Positions 60,501 through 64,000 of a stretch of DNA of 64,000 bases are shown piece after piece. The stretch's first letter is position 1. Each line of letters starts with the position of its first letter. Position numbers and translations under genes: made by a program. Where the stretch lies: assembly GCA_948146395.1 (NCBI GenBank), contig OX411549.1:40201267-40265266 (forward strand). Direction: 5' to 3'. The stretch comes from Fragum whitleyi. Its lineage: Eukaryota > Mollusca > Bivalvia > Cardiida > Cardiidae. The notes under the pieces were generated by a model. That model did not search any database and was not told where the DNA came from. It saw nothing but the letters and a program-made list of their open reading frames with translations.

Positions 60501-61369
60501 GAAATTGCTTGTCAGAAGCAATTTCTTCTTTTTTCACAATGTTTTCTCAATCATAAAATCACAGGCACGTAAAAAGCAGGGATTAAACAGGAAAGGGTTA
60601 AAATATCGTATTAGCCTGATCCAGACATTTTCAACCATTTTCGCACTTGCACTAAGTACAGATTCAGATGAGTCTCGGCAGCCACTAAGTCTGACCAGTC
60701 TTCACTTTGCAAAAAGCGTGTTATTGTCTTGAAGCATGGAGATGAAGGAAGGAAGAATTTGCTTCTTTAAACCATTTTCCTATTTTCTTGAATTTTATAT
60801 GAGCCTGATTCAGACATTTTTAACAATTTTAAACATTCACAAAGTACAGATTCAGATCAGTCTAAGCAGCCACAAAGTCTTGCCAGTCATCACTTTGCAC
60901 TCTGATGTCGCAAAAAGTTTCTTTGGACAATGCAAGTGAGAAGTTTGATGCAATATGGCTTTGTCCATGCTGCTCATAGAATGCCTGTCACGCAAGTGCA
61001 AAATTGTTGGAATTGTCATACACTGGCTCAGATGATTGATGTATTAAGGTAGTGGACCTGTAACAATTCTGCAACACTTGGGGAAATGACCTTTAACAGT
61101 GTTAACAGAGGTTTCCTAATGATTTCATTAGGAAACCACGGTCAACATTGTGAAAGATCATTAGCTCTGAAATAGTGAGGAACTATTAAGGTTCCAATAC
61201 CTAAATGCAGGATGTTTGAGATTGAATTAATTTGAAAGATATTATTTTTCAGGGAATTATTCATGGTGCAAAATTCAAGACGAAGTTTCTCAAGATGACA
61301 TGGCACATACCGAAACCCAACTTTTCAAGAAGCTCAAGTACGACTTCAGTTGATACAGAAGAACAGGAG
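36472..61369 (+). CDS. RBM26: RBM26/RBM27 orthologue, 20 exons, 3' end outside window
   Basis: RBM26/27 are nuclear RNA-binding proteins linked in animals to the ZFC3H1-MTR4 (PAXT) RNA-decay pathway. CDS exons: 36472-36530, 38228-38346, 40078-40289, 41541-41614, 43134-43633, 44512-44673, 45152-45241, 45762-45887, 46457-46654, 48574-48816, 49977-50098, 50743-50898, 51334-51543, 52462-52626, 56250-56324, 57094-57159, 57844-58065, 59457-59702, 60043-60132, 61253-61369. All boundaries are GT/AG and phases agree over about 1084 codons. In order: PWI-like N domain (ICEADPGALAKYVVALVKKD), RS domain (about 155-320), CCCH finger (CRDFDEKGFCVRGELC-x3-H), Pro-rich region with YNPEAP, RRM1 (about 604-680), SRLGPIP motif, KTVYNPAA motif, coiled coil (about 795-930), RGRG repeat and RRM2 (about 985-1070). 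The acidic, Arg-rich tail ending SRSWRR in human was not found. It runs head-to-head with AFG2A. Confidence 0.94.
36640..36730 (+). repeat. Degenerate ~15-bp tandem repeat
   Basis: 'ATAGGTAAAAATGCC'-like units recur about six times with drift, just upstream of the TCAAAACGG element in RBM26 intron 1. Confidence 0.6.
36761..38049. mobile_element. TIR element with inverted TCAAAACGG arrays
   Basis: The left end carries five TCAAAACGG repeats (36776-36875) and the right end six copies in inverted orientation (37915-38035). Longer inverted matches include CCCGTAATTTGGTCAAAACG. The direct repeat CCCTGTG occurs at 36761-36767 and 38043-38049, a likely 7-bp target-site duplication. The 1.0-kb centre has no transposase-like frame. 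It fills most of RBM26 intron 1. Confidence 0.82.
38228..38346 (+). CDS. RBM26: RBM26 exon 2
   Basis: Acceptor CTGAGCAG, donor ACAA/GTAAGT, phase 2 to 1. It encodes CEADPGALAKYVVALVKKD and then CVDQLDVFLQT, almost the human sequence. Confidence 0.93.
38537..39500 (-). mobile_element. Pearl-like repeat, family B, minus orientation
   Basis: On the minus strand it begins ACAAGAAAGCCATGAATGGC and ends CAGTGGAGCTAA. About five ~165-bp cores share 'GACCTCYRCCCATAAAATAC' and 'CATTTTCTCAGA' complements. The ACGG tract is almost lost ('CCATCCATCCGTGCATCCGG'). It lies in RBM26 intron 2. Confidence 0.82.
39595..39960 (-). repeat. Foldback family M5, inverted copy
   Basis: Matches 27495-27835 in reverse: 'GGGTGTGGAATTCCCATGCC', 'CACTTGTCCTTGGACAATTA' and the hairpin 'GAAAATGCTGGGCTACAGCA'. 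Confidence 0.6.
40078..40289 (+). CDS. RBM26: RBM26 exon 3, with alternative tandem 3' ends
   Basis: Acceptor GTTTACCAG, phase 1. It encodes KPFVETLFEVLDNKSYIVK and then a Pro/Thr/Val-rich stretch ending TDIKKE at the first donor GAG/GTGAGT (40289). Equivalent donors follow after 40325, 40361, 40397 and 40435. The first four leave phase 0, as exon 4 requires; the fifth does not. Confidence 0.88.
40271..40452 (+). repeat. RBM26: Five-copy 36-bp tandem repeat carrying 5' splice sites
   Basis: Units at 40271, 40307, 40343, 40379 (36 bp each) and 40415 (38 bp) are almost identical. Each contains GAGGTGAGTAAAGG, a full consensus donor, and if read through encodes TDIKKEVSKGHM. The last unit has two extra A bases, which shifts the frame and leads to a stop (TDIKKKR-stop). 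Confidence 0.95.
40549..40720. mobile_element. piggyBac-like MITE, family P2
   Basis: The left flank is TTAA (40545-40548), the right flank TTAG, a decayed TTAA. Ends are CCCTTGTCATGCTGAACC and TTCAGCATGACAAGGG. Related copies are at 42022-42256 and 56667-56903. This copy lacks about 60 bp internally. Confidence 0.82.
41541..41614 (+). CDS. RBM26: RBM26 exon 4
   Basis: Acceptor TCACCTAG, donor GAGA/GTAAGT, phase 0 to 2. It encodes DFKDENFVNDVPKRKSLSP and leads into the RS domain. Confidence 0.85.
42022..42256. mobile_element. piggyBac-like MITE, family P2, intact flanks
   Basis: Perfect TTAA lies on both sides (42018-42021, 42257-42260) and the ends are CCCTTGTCATGCTGATCC / ATCCAGCATGACAAGGG. 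An internal inverted pair, AGATCAGCCTG / CAGTCTGATCT, surrounds the left third. Confidence 0.88.
42358..42427. repeat. Palindromic MITE, family M1
   Basis: 'GTAAGTGCCTATATATTTAT' meets 'AGGCCCTTACAATAG' with outer 'CAGCACAAGAC' / 'GTTGCACTGACC'. Confidence 0.75.
42460..42625 (+). mobile_element. SINE family S1, body without tRNA head
   Basis: 'GGAAAGGATGTAATGGTGGT', 'GAAATACCAGGAATCCATTG' and 'TTAGGTGCTC' are the reverse complement of the S1 body at 14990-15060. The tRNA-like head is not recognisable. It lies in RBM26 intron 4. Confidence 0.75.
43134..43633 (+). CDS. RBM26: RBM26 exon 5 (RS domain)
   Basis: Acceptor TTTTACAG, donor AAAAG/GTAGGT, phase 2 to 1. About 167 codons, dominated by RS/SR and RRRSRSP-type motifs. 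The DNA shows repeated AGGTCA/AGGTCAAGG words that come from this codon pattern. Confidence 0.93.
43732..43990. repeat. Decayed element related to 61378-61728
   Basis: 'CAATCTTGCTCAAGCAGCCA' is the complement of 'GCTCGAGCAAGATTGACTG' at 61707-61725, and 'TCTCAATGAGACGATTCTAT' is the complement of the block near 61541. It lies in RBM26 intron 5. Confidence 0.6.
44068..44376 (-). mobile_element. Pearl-like repeat, family G
   Basis: On the minus strand it starts ACAAGAGCTGTCACTGTAAG and ends with the hairpin ATGCCTCCCTATCGGGGGCAT. The 5' subterminal AATGCCCCCGACA is complementary to the 3' TCGGGGGCAT. An ACGG microsatellite (44107-44165) lies near the 3' end. The copy at 59221-59380 is a shorter version. 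Confidence 0.8.
44512..44673 (+). CDS. RBM26: RBM26 exon 6
   Basis: Acceptor ATTCTCAG, donor GATG/GTATGT, phase 1 to 1. It encodes RRQDSDSRGPTPTLENGL through SAGMARYEES and ends RLRCRDFD, giving the first Cys of the CCCH finger. Confidence 0.9.
45152..45241 (+). CDS. RBM26: RBM26 exon 7 (CCCH finger)
   Basis: Acceptor AATACAG, donor CCAG/GTAAAC, phase 1 to 1. It encodes KGFCVRGELCPYDHGADP, completing C-x8-C-x5-C-x3-H. Human has KGFCMRGDMCPFDHGSDP. Confidence 0.94.
45762..45887 (+). CDS. RBM26: RBM26 exon 8 (Pro/Gly-rich)
   Basis: Acceptor GGTTACAG, donor CGAG/GTAAGA, phase 1 to 1. It encodes PPGHPAHLGHPPPGMGPGG and then FFPPMGMRPPM, the low-complexity Pro-rich part. Confidence 0.88.
46457..46654 (+). 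CDS. RBM26: RBM26 exon 9 (YNPEAP motif)
   Basis: Acceptor GATTACAG, donor AATG/GTGAGT, phase 1 to 1. It contains PYNPEAPGLSRPYWPGG; YNPEAP is also in human RBM26. It continues NRDLVSITVNQDVN. Confidence 0.92.
46740..46885. repeat. Dispersed foldback ('GTACCCACAACATAG')
   Basis: 'CCCTATGTTGTGGGTACTCA' faces 'CAGTACCCACAACATAG'. The right part 'GAAATAAAGATTTTAGA' matches 29295-29312. Confidence 0.65.
46961..48079 (-). mobile_element. Pearl-like repeat, family C, complete copy with ~6 cores
   Basis: On the minus strand it starts ACAAGAGCCATGTCGGACAT and ends GAAAACGGCGGGGGATAATA. The 5' block ATCCCCCGCCG is complementary to the 3' CGGCGGGGGAT. About six cores, with 'GTCCGGAGCATATCTCCTAA' every ~156 bp, are very alike, so the array is young. 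A short CCGT tract is at 47001-47030. It lies in RBM26 intron 9. Confidence 0.88.
48080..48573. other. RBM26 intron 9 remainder, nothing recognised
   Basis: AT-rich sequence with no open frame, hairpin or repeat match that I could support. Confidence 0.5.
48574..48816 (+). CDS. RBM26: RBM26 exon 10 (acidic tract, Pro-rich)
   Basis: Acceptor GATTTGTAG, donor GGAG/GTAAAG, phase 1 to 1. It starts with an acidic run (DDDDEEVPTSS) and continues with FLPTSVAQPPPPGVPVPE and HPYKHGEHGHRKPFDYNRIG. Confidence 0.88.
49147..49285. repeat. Foldback element ('ATGCAAACCGTTTGCAAATT')
   Basis: 'GCAAACCGTTTGCAAATTTT' and 'TAAAATTTGCAAACAGCTTG' are inverted, and the outer 'CAGGATGACAAA' faces 'TTCGTCACCCTG'. 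It is an intronic MITE-like element. Confidence 0.6.
49290..49976. other. RBM26 intron 10 remainder, weak tandem similarity only
   Basis: Words such as 'CCTCAARAACYA' and 'TTTTAWTCTGAWAYCTTTAA' recur about 140 bp apart, suggesting very decayed core repeats. No gene seen. Confidence 0.4.
49977..50098 (+). CDS. RBM26: RBM26 exon 11 (RRM1, first half)
   Basis: Acceptor GCCTTCAG, donor CAG/GTAAGC, phase 1 to 0. It encodes CTLEVRKVPVELNNIAKINE and then HFGKFGNLTNIQ, matching human LELRKVPPELNNISKLNEHF. Confidence 0.94.
50743..50898 (+). CDS. RBM26: RBM26 exon 12 (RRM1, second half)
   Basis: Acceptor ATTTCAG, donor CAG/GTATGG, phase 0 to 0. It encodes VKFEGDPEAALVTFSTNLEA and then VFNNRFVKLFWHQKN, matching human NGDPEGALIQF and LNNRFIKVYWH. 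Confidence 0.94.
51013..51450 (+). repeat. RBM26: 140-bp tandem repeat carrying triplicated 3' splice site
   Basis: Units start at 51013, 51153 and 51293, with an 18-bp partial fourth at 51433. Each full unit holds AGCAAGTTGTCACTCAAT, then GATCTATATTGTATATTATA(Y)AG/GAGCAG, then about 100 bp of exon 13 coding sequence. The period is exactly 140 bp, not a multiple of three. Confidence 0.96.
51334..51543 (+). CDS. RBM26: RBM26 exon 13 (third of three acceptors)
   Basis: The acceptor TTATACAG at 51333 gives a fully open exon in phase 0. It encodes EQSPTSTTTPASQASQVDSS, then QSRLGPIPPPSKLSLNN and a Pro/Thr run, with donor AGA/GTATGT. Human has the related RLGPVP motif. The upstream acceptors (exon starts 51054 and 51194) give frames that stop at 51392 and 51457. 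Confidence 0.88.
52130..52400. repeat. Dispersed repeat with palindrome ('AAACTAAAAACACTTAATCA')
   Basis: The perfect-looking palindrome around CTTAATCATAAGTGTGATTA is followed by sequence resembling 4440-4690 (shared 'TTTTCAGCCAATCAGAA'). The outer 'GGTATGAAACTAAAA' word is also at 32764 and, inverted, at 35789. Confidence 0.55.
52462..52626 (+). CDS. RBM26: RBM26 exon 14 (KTVYNPAA motif)
   Basis: Acceptor TTTAAGCAG, donor CAG/GTAAGT, phase 0 to 0. It encodes SISKTVYNPAAMKPKPQTS and the start of the coiled coil, VTRMEKVKQHEKLKQ. Human has TKTVYNPAALKA. Confidence 0.93.
52889..52954. repeat. 66-bp near-perfect palindrome, family M1 reference copy
   Basis: GGTCAGTGCACCACTATTG continues into AAGTGCCTATATA and is mirrored to ATAGTGGTGCACTGACC, with about one mismatch near the centre per 33-nt arm. 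Other copies: 4752-4816, 12906-12981, 42358-42427, 59752-59818. Confidence 0.92.
53768..55664. mobile_element. 1.9-kb TIR element nested in a family A repeat
   Basis: The ends are ATTGAAGACAGG and CCTGTCTTCAAT, a perfect 12-bp inverted repeat. The left end folds further on itself (GAAGACAGGT TT ACCTGTCTTTC). Inside, GCATTCGGAACATCACTCGG (54350-54369) is nearly mirrored by CCGAGTGGTGTTCCGAATGG (54501-54520). The only coding trace is the short frame at 55008-55319. Superfamily unassigned. Confidence 0.75.
55008..55319 (+). pseudogene. TE-derived frame with a degenerate 2A-like motif
   Basis: The frame, open from a TTG, reads SIRILVLLSLLLLCGDNKSN followed by PGSDNK and a later CVSC pair. The hydrophobic run plus GDxxxNPGS resembles the N-terminal 2A-like motif (GDxExNPGP) known from some non-LTR retrotransposon proteins of marine invertebrates. 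The Glu is Lys and the last Pro is Ser, so activity is unlikely. The continuing similarity is in another frame (55196-55387), so it is broken. Confidence 0.5.
56250..56324 (+). CDS. RBM26: RBM26 exon 15 (coiled coil)
   Basis: Acceptor TTTTCTAG, donor AAAG/GTACTC, phase 0 to 0. 25 codons, EMTQKKLEIQQQKQQLLDKQ and so on, a Gln/Lys-rich helix like human KKKQEALKLQQDVRKRKQEI. Confidence 0.9.
56667..56903. mobile_element. piggyBac-like MITE, family P2, decayed
   Basis: The ends are TCCTTGTCACGCTGAACC and TTCAGTATGACAAGGG. The TTAA flanks are no longer perfect. The internal AGATCAGCCTG / CAGCCTGATCT pair is kept. Confidence 0.78.
57094..57159 (+). CDS. RBM26: RBM26 exon 16 (coiled coil)
   Basis: Acceptor TATTGTAG, donor GAG/GTAATC, phase 0 to 0. 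22 codons, KLIDSLEKNKDMKEDNKKAI. Human has MLISKLEKNKTMKSEDKAEI. Confidence 0.92.
57524..57752. mobile_element. Foldback MITE, family M4, best copy
   Basis: The ends TGTGACCCGTCACACGAAAA and TTTTCACGTGACGGGTCACA are inverted, with inner GGGACCATCTGGG / CCCAGATGGTCCC. It lies in RBM26 intron 16, about 90 bp before exon 17. Confidence 0.85.
57844..58065 (+). CDS. RBM26: RBM26 exon 17 (coiled coil)
   Basis: Acceptor TTGTTTCAG, donor ATT/GTAAGT, phase 0 to 0. It encodes TLKTLTLSIDKLKTELSGR, then EQAKKEILDVELELMTKTTS and LKKKLADLTAI, matching human KELLDTELDLYKKMQAGEE. Confidence 0.92.
58633..59188. mobile_element. Foldback MITE M4 split by a SINE
   Basis: The ends ATGACCCATCACGCAAAAAG and AGATGGTCCCTTTTAGAGTG are those of family M4. 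The middle is interrupted by a 301-bp SINE (58814-59114). Removing it restores a MITE of about the length of the copy at 32447-32704. Confidence 0.8.
58814..59114 (-). mobile_element. tRNA-derived SINE (family S2) with 8-bp target duplication
   Basis: On the minus strand a tRNA-like head (about 59030-59110) has the A box TAGCTCAGTTGGTAGAGC and B box GGGTTCGATTCCC. The body contains CACCGAGCACGTTAAAGAAC and the tail is A-rich. The direct repeat TAATATGT occurs at 58806-58813 and 59115-59122. The body resembles conserved-core SINEs of invertebrates, but I cannot name the superfamily with certainty. Confidence 0.85.
59221..59380 (-). mobile_element. Pearl-like repeat, family G, short copy
   Basis: It keeps only the two ends of the 44068-44376 copy: hairpin CCCCCGATAGGGAGGCAT, CCGT tract (59260-59300), then AAATCAAAGCGGTGTCGGGG and the ACAAGAGCTGTCACTGTAAG end. 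The core is deleted. Confidence 0.8.
59457..59702 (+). CDS. RBM26: RBM26 exon 18 (RGRG stretch, RRM2 start)
   Basis: Acceptor TATTTCTAG, donor AAG/GTATTC, phase 0 to 0. It encodes GLLGSGRGRGRGVARGRAS, then RGRGRGMSKFQVV and RRPKTVEVTGFDTEEKEAV. Human has GILSSGRGRGIHSRGRG and DHRPRALEISAFTESD. Confidence 0.93.
59752..59818. repeat. Palindromic MITE, family M1
   Basis: 'GGGGTCAGCACAATACTCTT' with 'GTAAGTGCCTAAATAG' mirrored by 'AATAGGCACTTACAATAGTA' and 'TACTGATCCCTCG'. It begins about 50 bp after the exon 18 donor. Confidence 0.82.
60043..60132 (+). CDS. RBM26: RBM26 exon 19 (RRM2)
   Basis: Acceptor AATCACAG, donor CAG/GTATGA, phase 0 to 0. 30 codons, CLNGAEKVELQETGGSSVVV and EFKTRKSAEQ. 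Human has DSSLHAVITFKTRAEAE. Confidence 0.9.
60377..60597. mobile_element. piggyBac-like MITE, family P1
   Basis: TTAA lies on both sides (60373-60376 and 60598-60601). Ends are CCCTTTCCTGTTTTACAAAA and GATTAAACAGGAAAGGG. At 221 bp it is the reverse-orientation sister of 28338-28558. Confidence 0.9.
60610..61035. repeat. Foldback family ('AGCCTGATCCAGACATTTT'), two overlapping copies
   Basis: 'AGCCTGATYCAGACATTTT' and 'AAGTACAGATTCAGATSAGT' occur twice, about 180 bp apart, and the right end 'GTCATACACTGGCTCAG' is inverted to the left end. It is related to 11019-11260. Confidence 0.55.
61048..61201. mobile_element. Foldback MITE, family M2
   Basis: The ends GGTAGTGGACCTGTAACAAT and ACTATTAAGGTTCCAATACC are inverted, with inner GGTTTCCTAATGA / TCATTAGGAAACC. 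It lies about 50 bp before RBM26 exon 20. Confidence 0.8.
61253..61369 (+). CDS. RBM26: RBM26 exon 20 (end of RRM2); last exon in window
   Basis: Acceptor TTTTTCAG, donor GAG/GTACAT, phase 0 to 0. It encodes GIIHGAKFKTKFLKMTWHI and ends SSTTSVDTEEQE. Human has VHGARFKGQDLKLAWNKP then SAVETEEVE. The acidic tail and stop codon must be in a later exon, not found before 64000. Confidence 0.9.
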
Positions 61370-61377
61370 GTACATGT

Positions 61378-61728
61378 ACAGTCAAACTTGTTTTAAGCAA
61401 CCGCTGGAGGGACCACAAAAAAGCGGTCGTTTAAGAAAATGGCTGCTTAATACACGTTTTGTTCACAAATTTGAAACACACTTTTTCATTGTATATGCAT
61501 TATTATTATTATTGCATAATCCTGTGTTGTTATAACTCAATAGAATCGTCTCATTGAGACGATACTGTCGAGTGTTAACTTAGGATTCATTTTCAATAAT
61601 TTTTTTTAAGATCAACAATACCTTCTTTTTAGGATATTTTAATTTAAAGAAAGGAATTTTGAAAACAGTGGCTTAATAAAAATGGTTGCTTAATAGACGT
61701 GGTTGCTCGAGCAAGATTGACTGTATAT
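61378..61728. mobile_element. Non-autonomous element with TACAGTCAA ends
   Basis: The ends TACAGTCAAACTTGTTTTAA and GCAAGATTGACTGTA are inverted and flanked by TA. Inner inverted words include 'TTTAAGAAAATGGCTGCTTA' and 'TAAAAATGGTTGCTTAATAG'. The TIR start resembles that of 14135-14860, suggesting a pogo/Tc1-mariner origin. It begins 8 bp beyond the exon 20 donor. Confidence 0.7.
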
Positions 61729-61991
61729 TCTTTGAATCTCTCATAGAACTTTCAAGAATTCTCAATTTCATAAAGCTTTCAAGAATTCTCAATGGATGAA
61801 TACTGTATGTTTTCATTTATAACCATTGTAAGTATCAAAAAGATATATTCACTGTTTAAGATGTAATCACTAAGCTTCCTTTGACTTTCATCTTTTCATG
61901 TGAACATGAAATGTACTGGGAAAAGAGAGGTTGAATGGCATCTTTGAATTGATGATGTTATTCACATGCTAAATAAGTAAACATGGATTTT

Positions 61992-62372
61992 TTAGCTCAC
62001 ATGAGCACGAAGTGCTCAAGGTGAGCTATTGGGATCGTAGAATGTCCATCGTCAGTCGTGCCTCGTCCACAATTTCTTTAAACATCTTCTCCTCCTAAAC
62101 CAGTGGGCCAATCTTGATGAAACTTGGCAGGGATGTTCCTTGGGTCAAGCTCTACCAAAGCTGTTCAAATAAATGAAATCCACCCTTAACTTTCCCTTTA
62201 CCCTTAACAAAAAGGGTGACAATATGAAAATCTTTAAAAATCTTCTCTGAAACCAGATGGCAGACAGCTTTCATATTTGGTATGTAGCATCATCTAGTGG
62301 ACCTCTACCAAGTTTGTTCATATCAAGACCCTGGGGTCATATTTGGGCTTTGCCCGAGTCCAACCCTTTTTC
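61992..62372 (-). mobile_element. Pearl-like repeat, family A, 3' fragment
   Basis: It contains the 3' terminal hairpin (on plus: TTAGCTCACATGAGCACGAAG) and about one core unit, then runs directly into a second, complete family A copy at 62373. Confidence 0.78.
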
Positions 62373-63622
62373 AGCTCACCTGAGCATGAAGTGCTCAAGG
62401 TGAGCTATTGGGATTGTAGAATGTCCATTGTCAGTCGTGCGTCGTGCTTCGTCCACAATTTTTTTAAACATCTTCTCCTCCTAAACCAGTGGGCCAATCT
62501 TGATGAAACTTGGCAGGGATGTTCCTTGGGTCAAGCTCTACCAAAGTTGTTCAAATAAATGAAATCCACCCTTAACTTTCCCTTTACCCTTAACAAAAAG
62601 GGTGAAAATATGAAAATCTTTAAAAATCTTCTTCTCTGAAACCAGTAGGCAGACAGCTTTCATATTTGGTATGTAGCATCATCTAGTGGACCTCTAACAA
62701 GTTTGTTCATATCAAGACCCTGGGGTCATATTTGGGCTTTGCCCAGGCCCAACCCTTTTTACAGAGAATCAAAGAGGGAAAATCTTTAAAAATTTTCTTC
62801 TCTGAAACCAGATGGCAGACAGCTTTAATATTTTGTGTGTAGCATCACCTAGTGGGTCTGTACCAAGTTTGTTCATATCAAGACCCTTGGGTCATGTTTG
62901 GGCTTTTCACGGGTGAATCCCTTTATCTCTTATGAGCACGAAGGGTAAAAAAACGAAAATCTTCAAAAATATTCTTCTATGAAACCAGATGGCAGACAGC
63001 TTTCATATTTGGTATGTAGCATCATCTAGTGGACCTCCACCAAGTTTGTTCATTCTAAGACCCTAGGATTATATTTGGGCTCCACCCGGGCGCAACCCTT
63101 TTTACATAGAATCAAAGATCGAAAATCTTTTAAAATCTTCTTTAATCGAAACCAGAGGACACACTGCCTTCATTTTTGGTATGTAGTATCAGCTAGTGGG
63201 TCCCTACCAAGTTTGTTCATATCAAGACCCTTGGGTCATATTTGGGATCCAACCGGGCGCATCCCTTTCGGCTCATCTGAGCATGATTGGTGAAAATAGG
63301 AAAACCGTCAAAAATCTTCTTCTCTGAAACCAGAAGGCAGACAGCTTTCATATTTAGTATGTAGCATCATCTTATGGACCTCTTTCAAGTTTGTTAATAT
63401 CAACACCCTGGGATCACATTTGGGGTCCACCTGGGTGCACCCCTTTTTACATAGAATCAAAGAACAAAAAGGCATATCTGTCTTGCTGTTCGCTGAAAAC
63501 GTTCCATGGTATTGATCTTAGGCAATTATCTTCTTTTTGACATCTGCCTATCTAATTAATGTGATGTCCCAGGGGTCAAAGAGACTCAGGTGAGCGATCT
63601 AGGACCATCTTGGTCCTCTTGT
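62373..63622 (-). mobile_element. Pearl-like repeat, family A, complete copy
   Basis: On plus it starts AGCTCACCTGAGCATGAAGT and ends GGACCATCTTGGTCCTCTTG, the minus-strand 5' end. About six ~170-bp cores share 'GGCAGACAGCTTTCATATTT' and 'GTTCATATCAAGACCCT'. The 5' and 3' subterminal blocks are complementary as in the other copies. Confidence 0.85.
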
Positions 63623-63624
63623 AT

Positions 63625-64000
63625 TAACCATATCTATTATATTGCTACCTTTTACCATTAGCCTGCAGGATTCTAAATCTTTCAGGTCCTCCCTCATTTT
63701 AACAGGTACCTCCATGAAATCTAGACTCATTGTAGGACAAATATCAATAGTGTTTTAAGAAGTAAAAGTTGTGAGGGGAAAGAAAAAAATGCTTTGGACT
63801 AATGATTAACAAAATTCACAGCGTCCCCTGTTAGTAATAGTAATATGATTAGTTGATAATTGCTAGTGTTGAAACTTTGTGTTCAGAACATAATATTTTC
63901 ATTTGTGGAATGATTTCGAGGAAACTTGTATACACTTGTTTTCCATAAGGAATACTAGTAGTGTGAAAAAAAGTTTGTATGATGCACCTGTGTTCAGTTG
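63625..64000. other. Right edge, RBM26 intron, nothing recognised
   Basis: No acidic, Arg-rich C-terminal RBM26 exon could be identified and no repeat match is clear. Confidence 0.5.

Noticed and set aside
63640..63720. Possible final RBM26 exon (TTTCAG/GTCCTCCC...)
   Set aside because: The short segment encodes no acidic or Arg-rich tail, does not end in a stop where expected, and lies beside repeat sequence.

Overview
This window looks like nuclear DNA from a mollusc, most likely a bivalve. It is AT-rich, intron-rich and packed with repeats. The repeats share an ACGG-type microsatellite, cores of about 160 bp in tandem, and hairpin ends, which is the layout described for bivalve 'pearl' (Helitron/Helentron-derived) elements. 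No operons, rRNA genes or CRISPR arrays are visible. The species call is an inference.

Layout. Positions 1-9000 hold one recognisable coding exon on the minus strand, a paired-class homeodomain exon (2993-3165), in repeat-rich DNA. Positions 9004-36127 (minus) hold what appears to be a complete AFG2A (SPATA5) orthologue in 15 confident exons plus one doubtful cassette exon. It encodes a tandem AAA+ ATPase, about 910 aa without the cassette. Positions 36128-36471 form a compact divergent promoter with two CACGTG boxes. Positions 36472-61369 (plus) hold an RBM26/RBM27 orthologue: 20 exons, about 1084 codons, with the last exon(s) beyond the right edge. Every junction listed for both genes was checked for GT/AG ends and for reading phase.

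The introns are a museum of mobile elements. At least seven families of pearl-like element share one grammar: 5' ACAAGA plus a hairpin, a 5' subterminal block complementary to the 3' terminal hairpin, tandem cores of 140-180 bp, often an ACGG microsatellite, and a 3' hairpin usually followed by GCTAA. There are also TTAA-flanked piggyBac-like MITEs, a 66-bp near-perfect palindrome family, several other foldback MITEs, two tRNA-derived SINE families (two copies with clear target-site duplications), a TIR element built from inverted arrays of TCAAAACGG, and a 1.9-kb TIR element carrying a degenerate 2A-like motif. A tandem duplication of about 2.1 kb in an AFG2A intron preserves an empty and a filled insertion site for one pearl-like element.

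Most unusual are the splice-site arrays in RBM26. One exon ends in five tandem repeats (36 bp, last one 38 bp), each carrying a consensus 5' splice site, four of them in frame. Another exon starts in a 140-bp tandem repeat with three copies of the 3' splice site, of which only the third gives the full frame. In AFG2A the first ATPase domain has lost the canonical Walker-B glutamate and sensor-1 asparagine while the second is canonical, and one symmetric exon lies inside what looks like a single transposable element.
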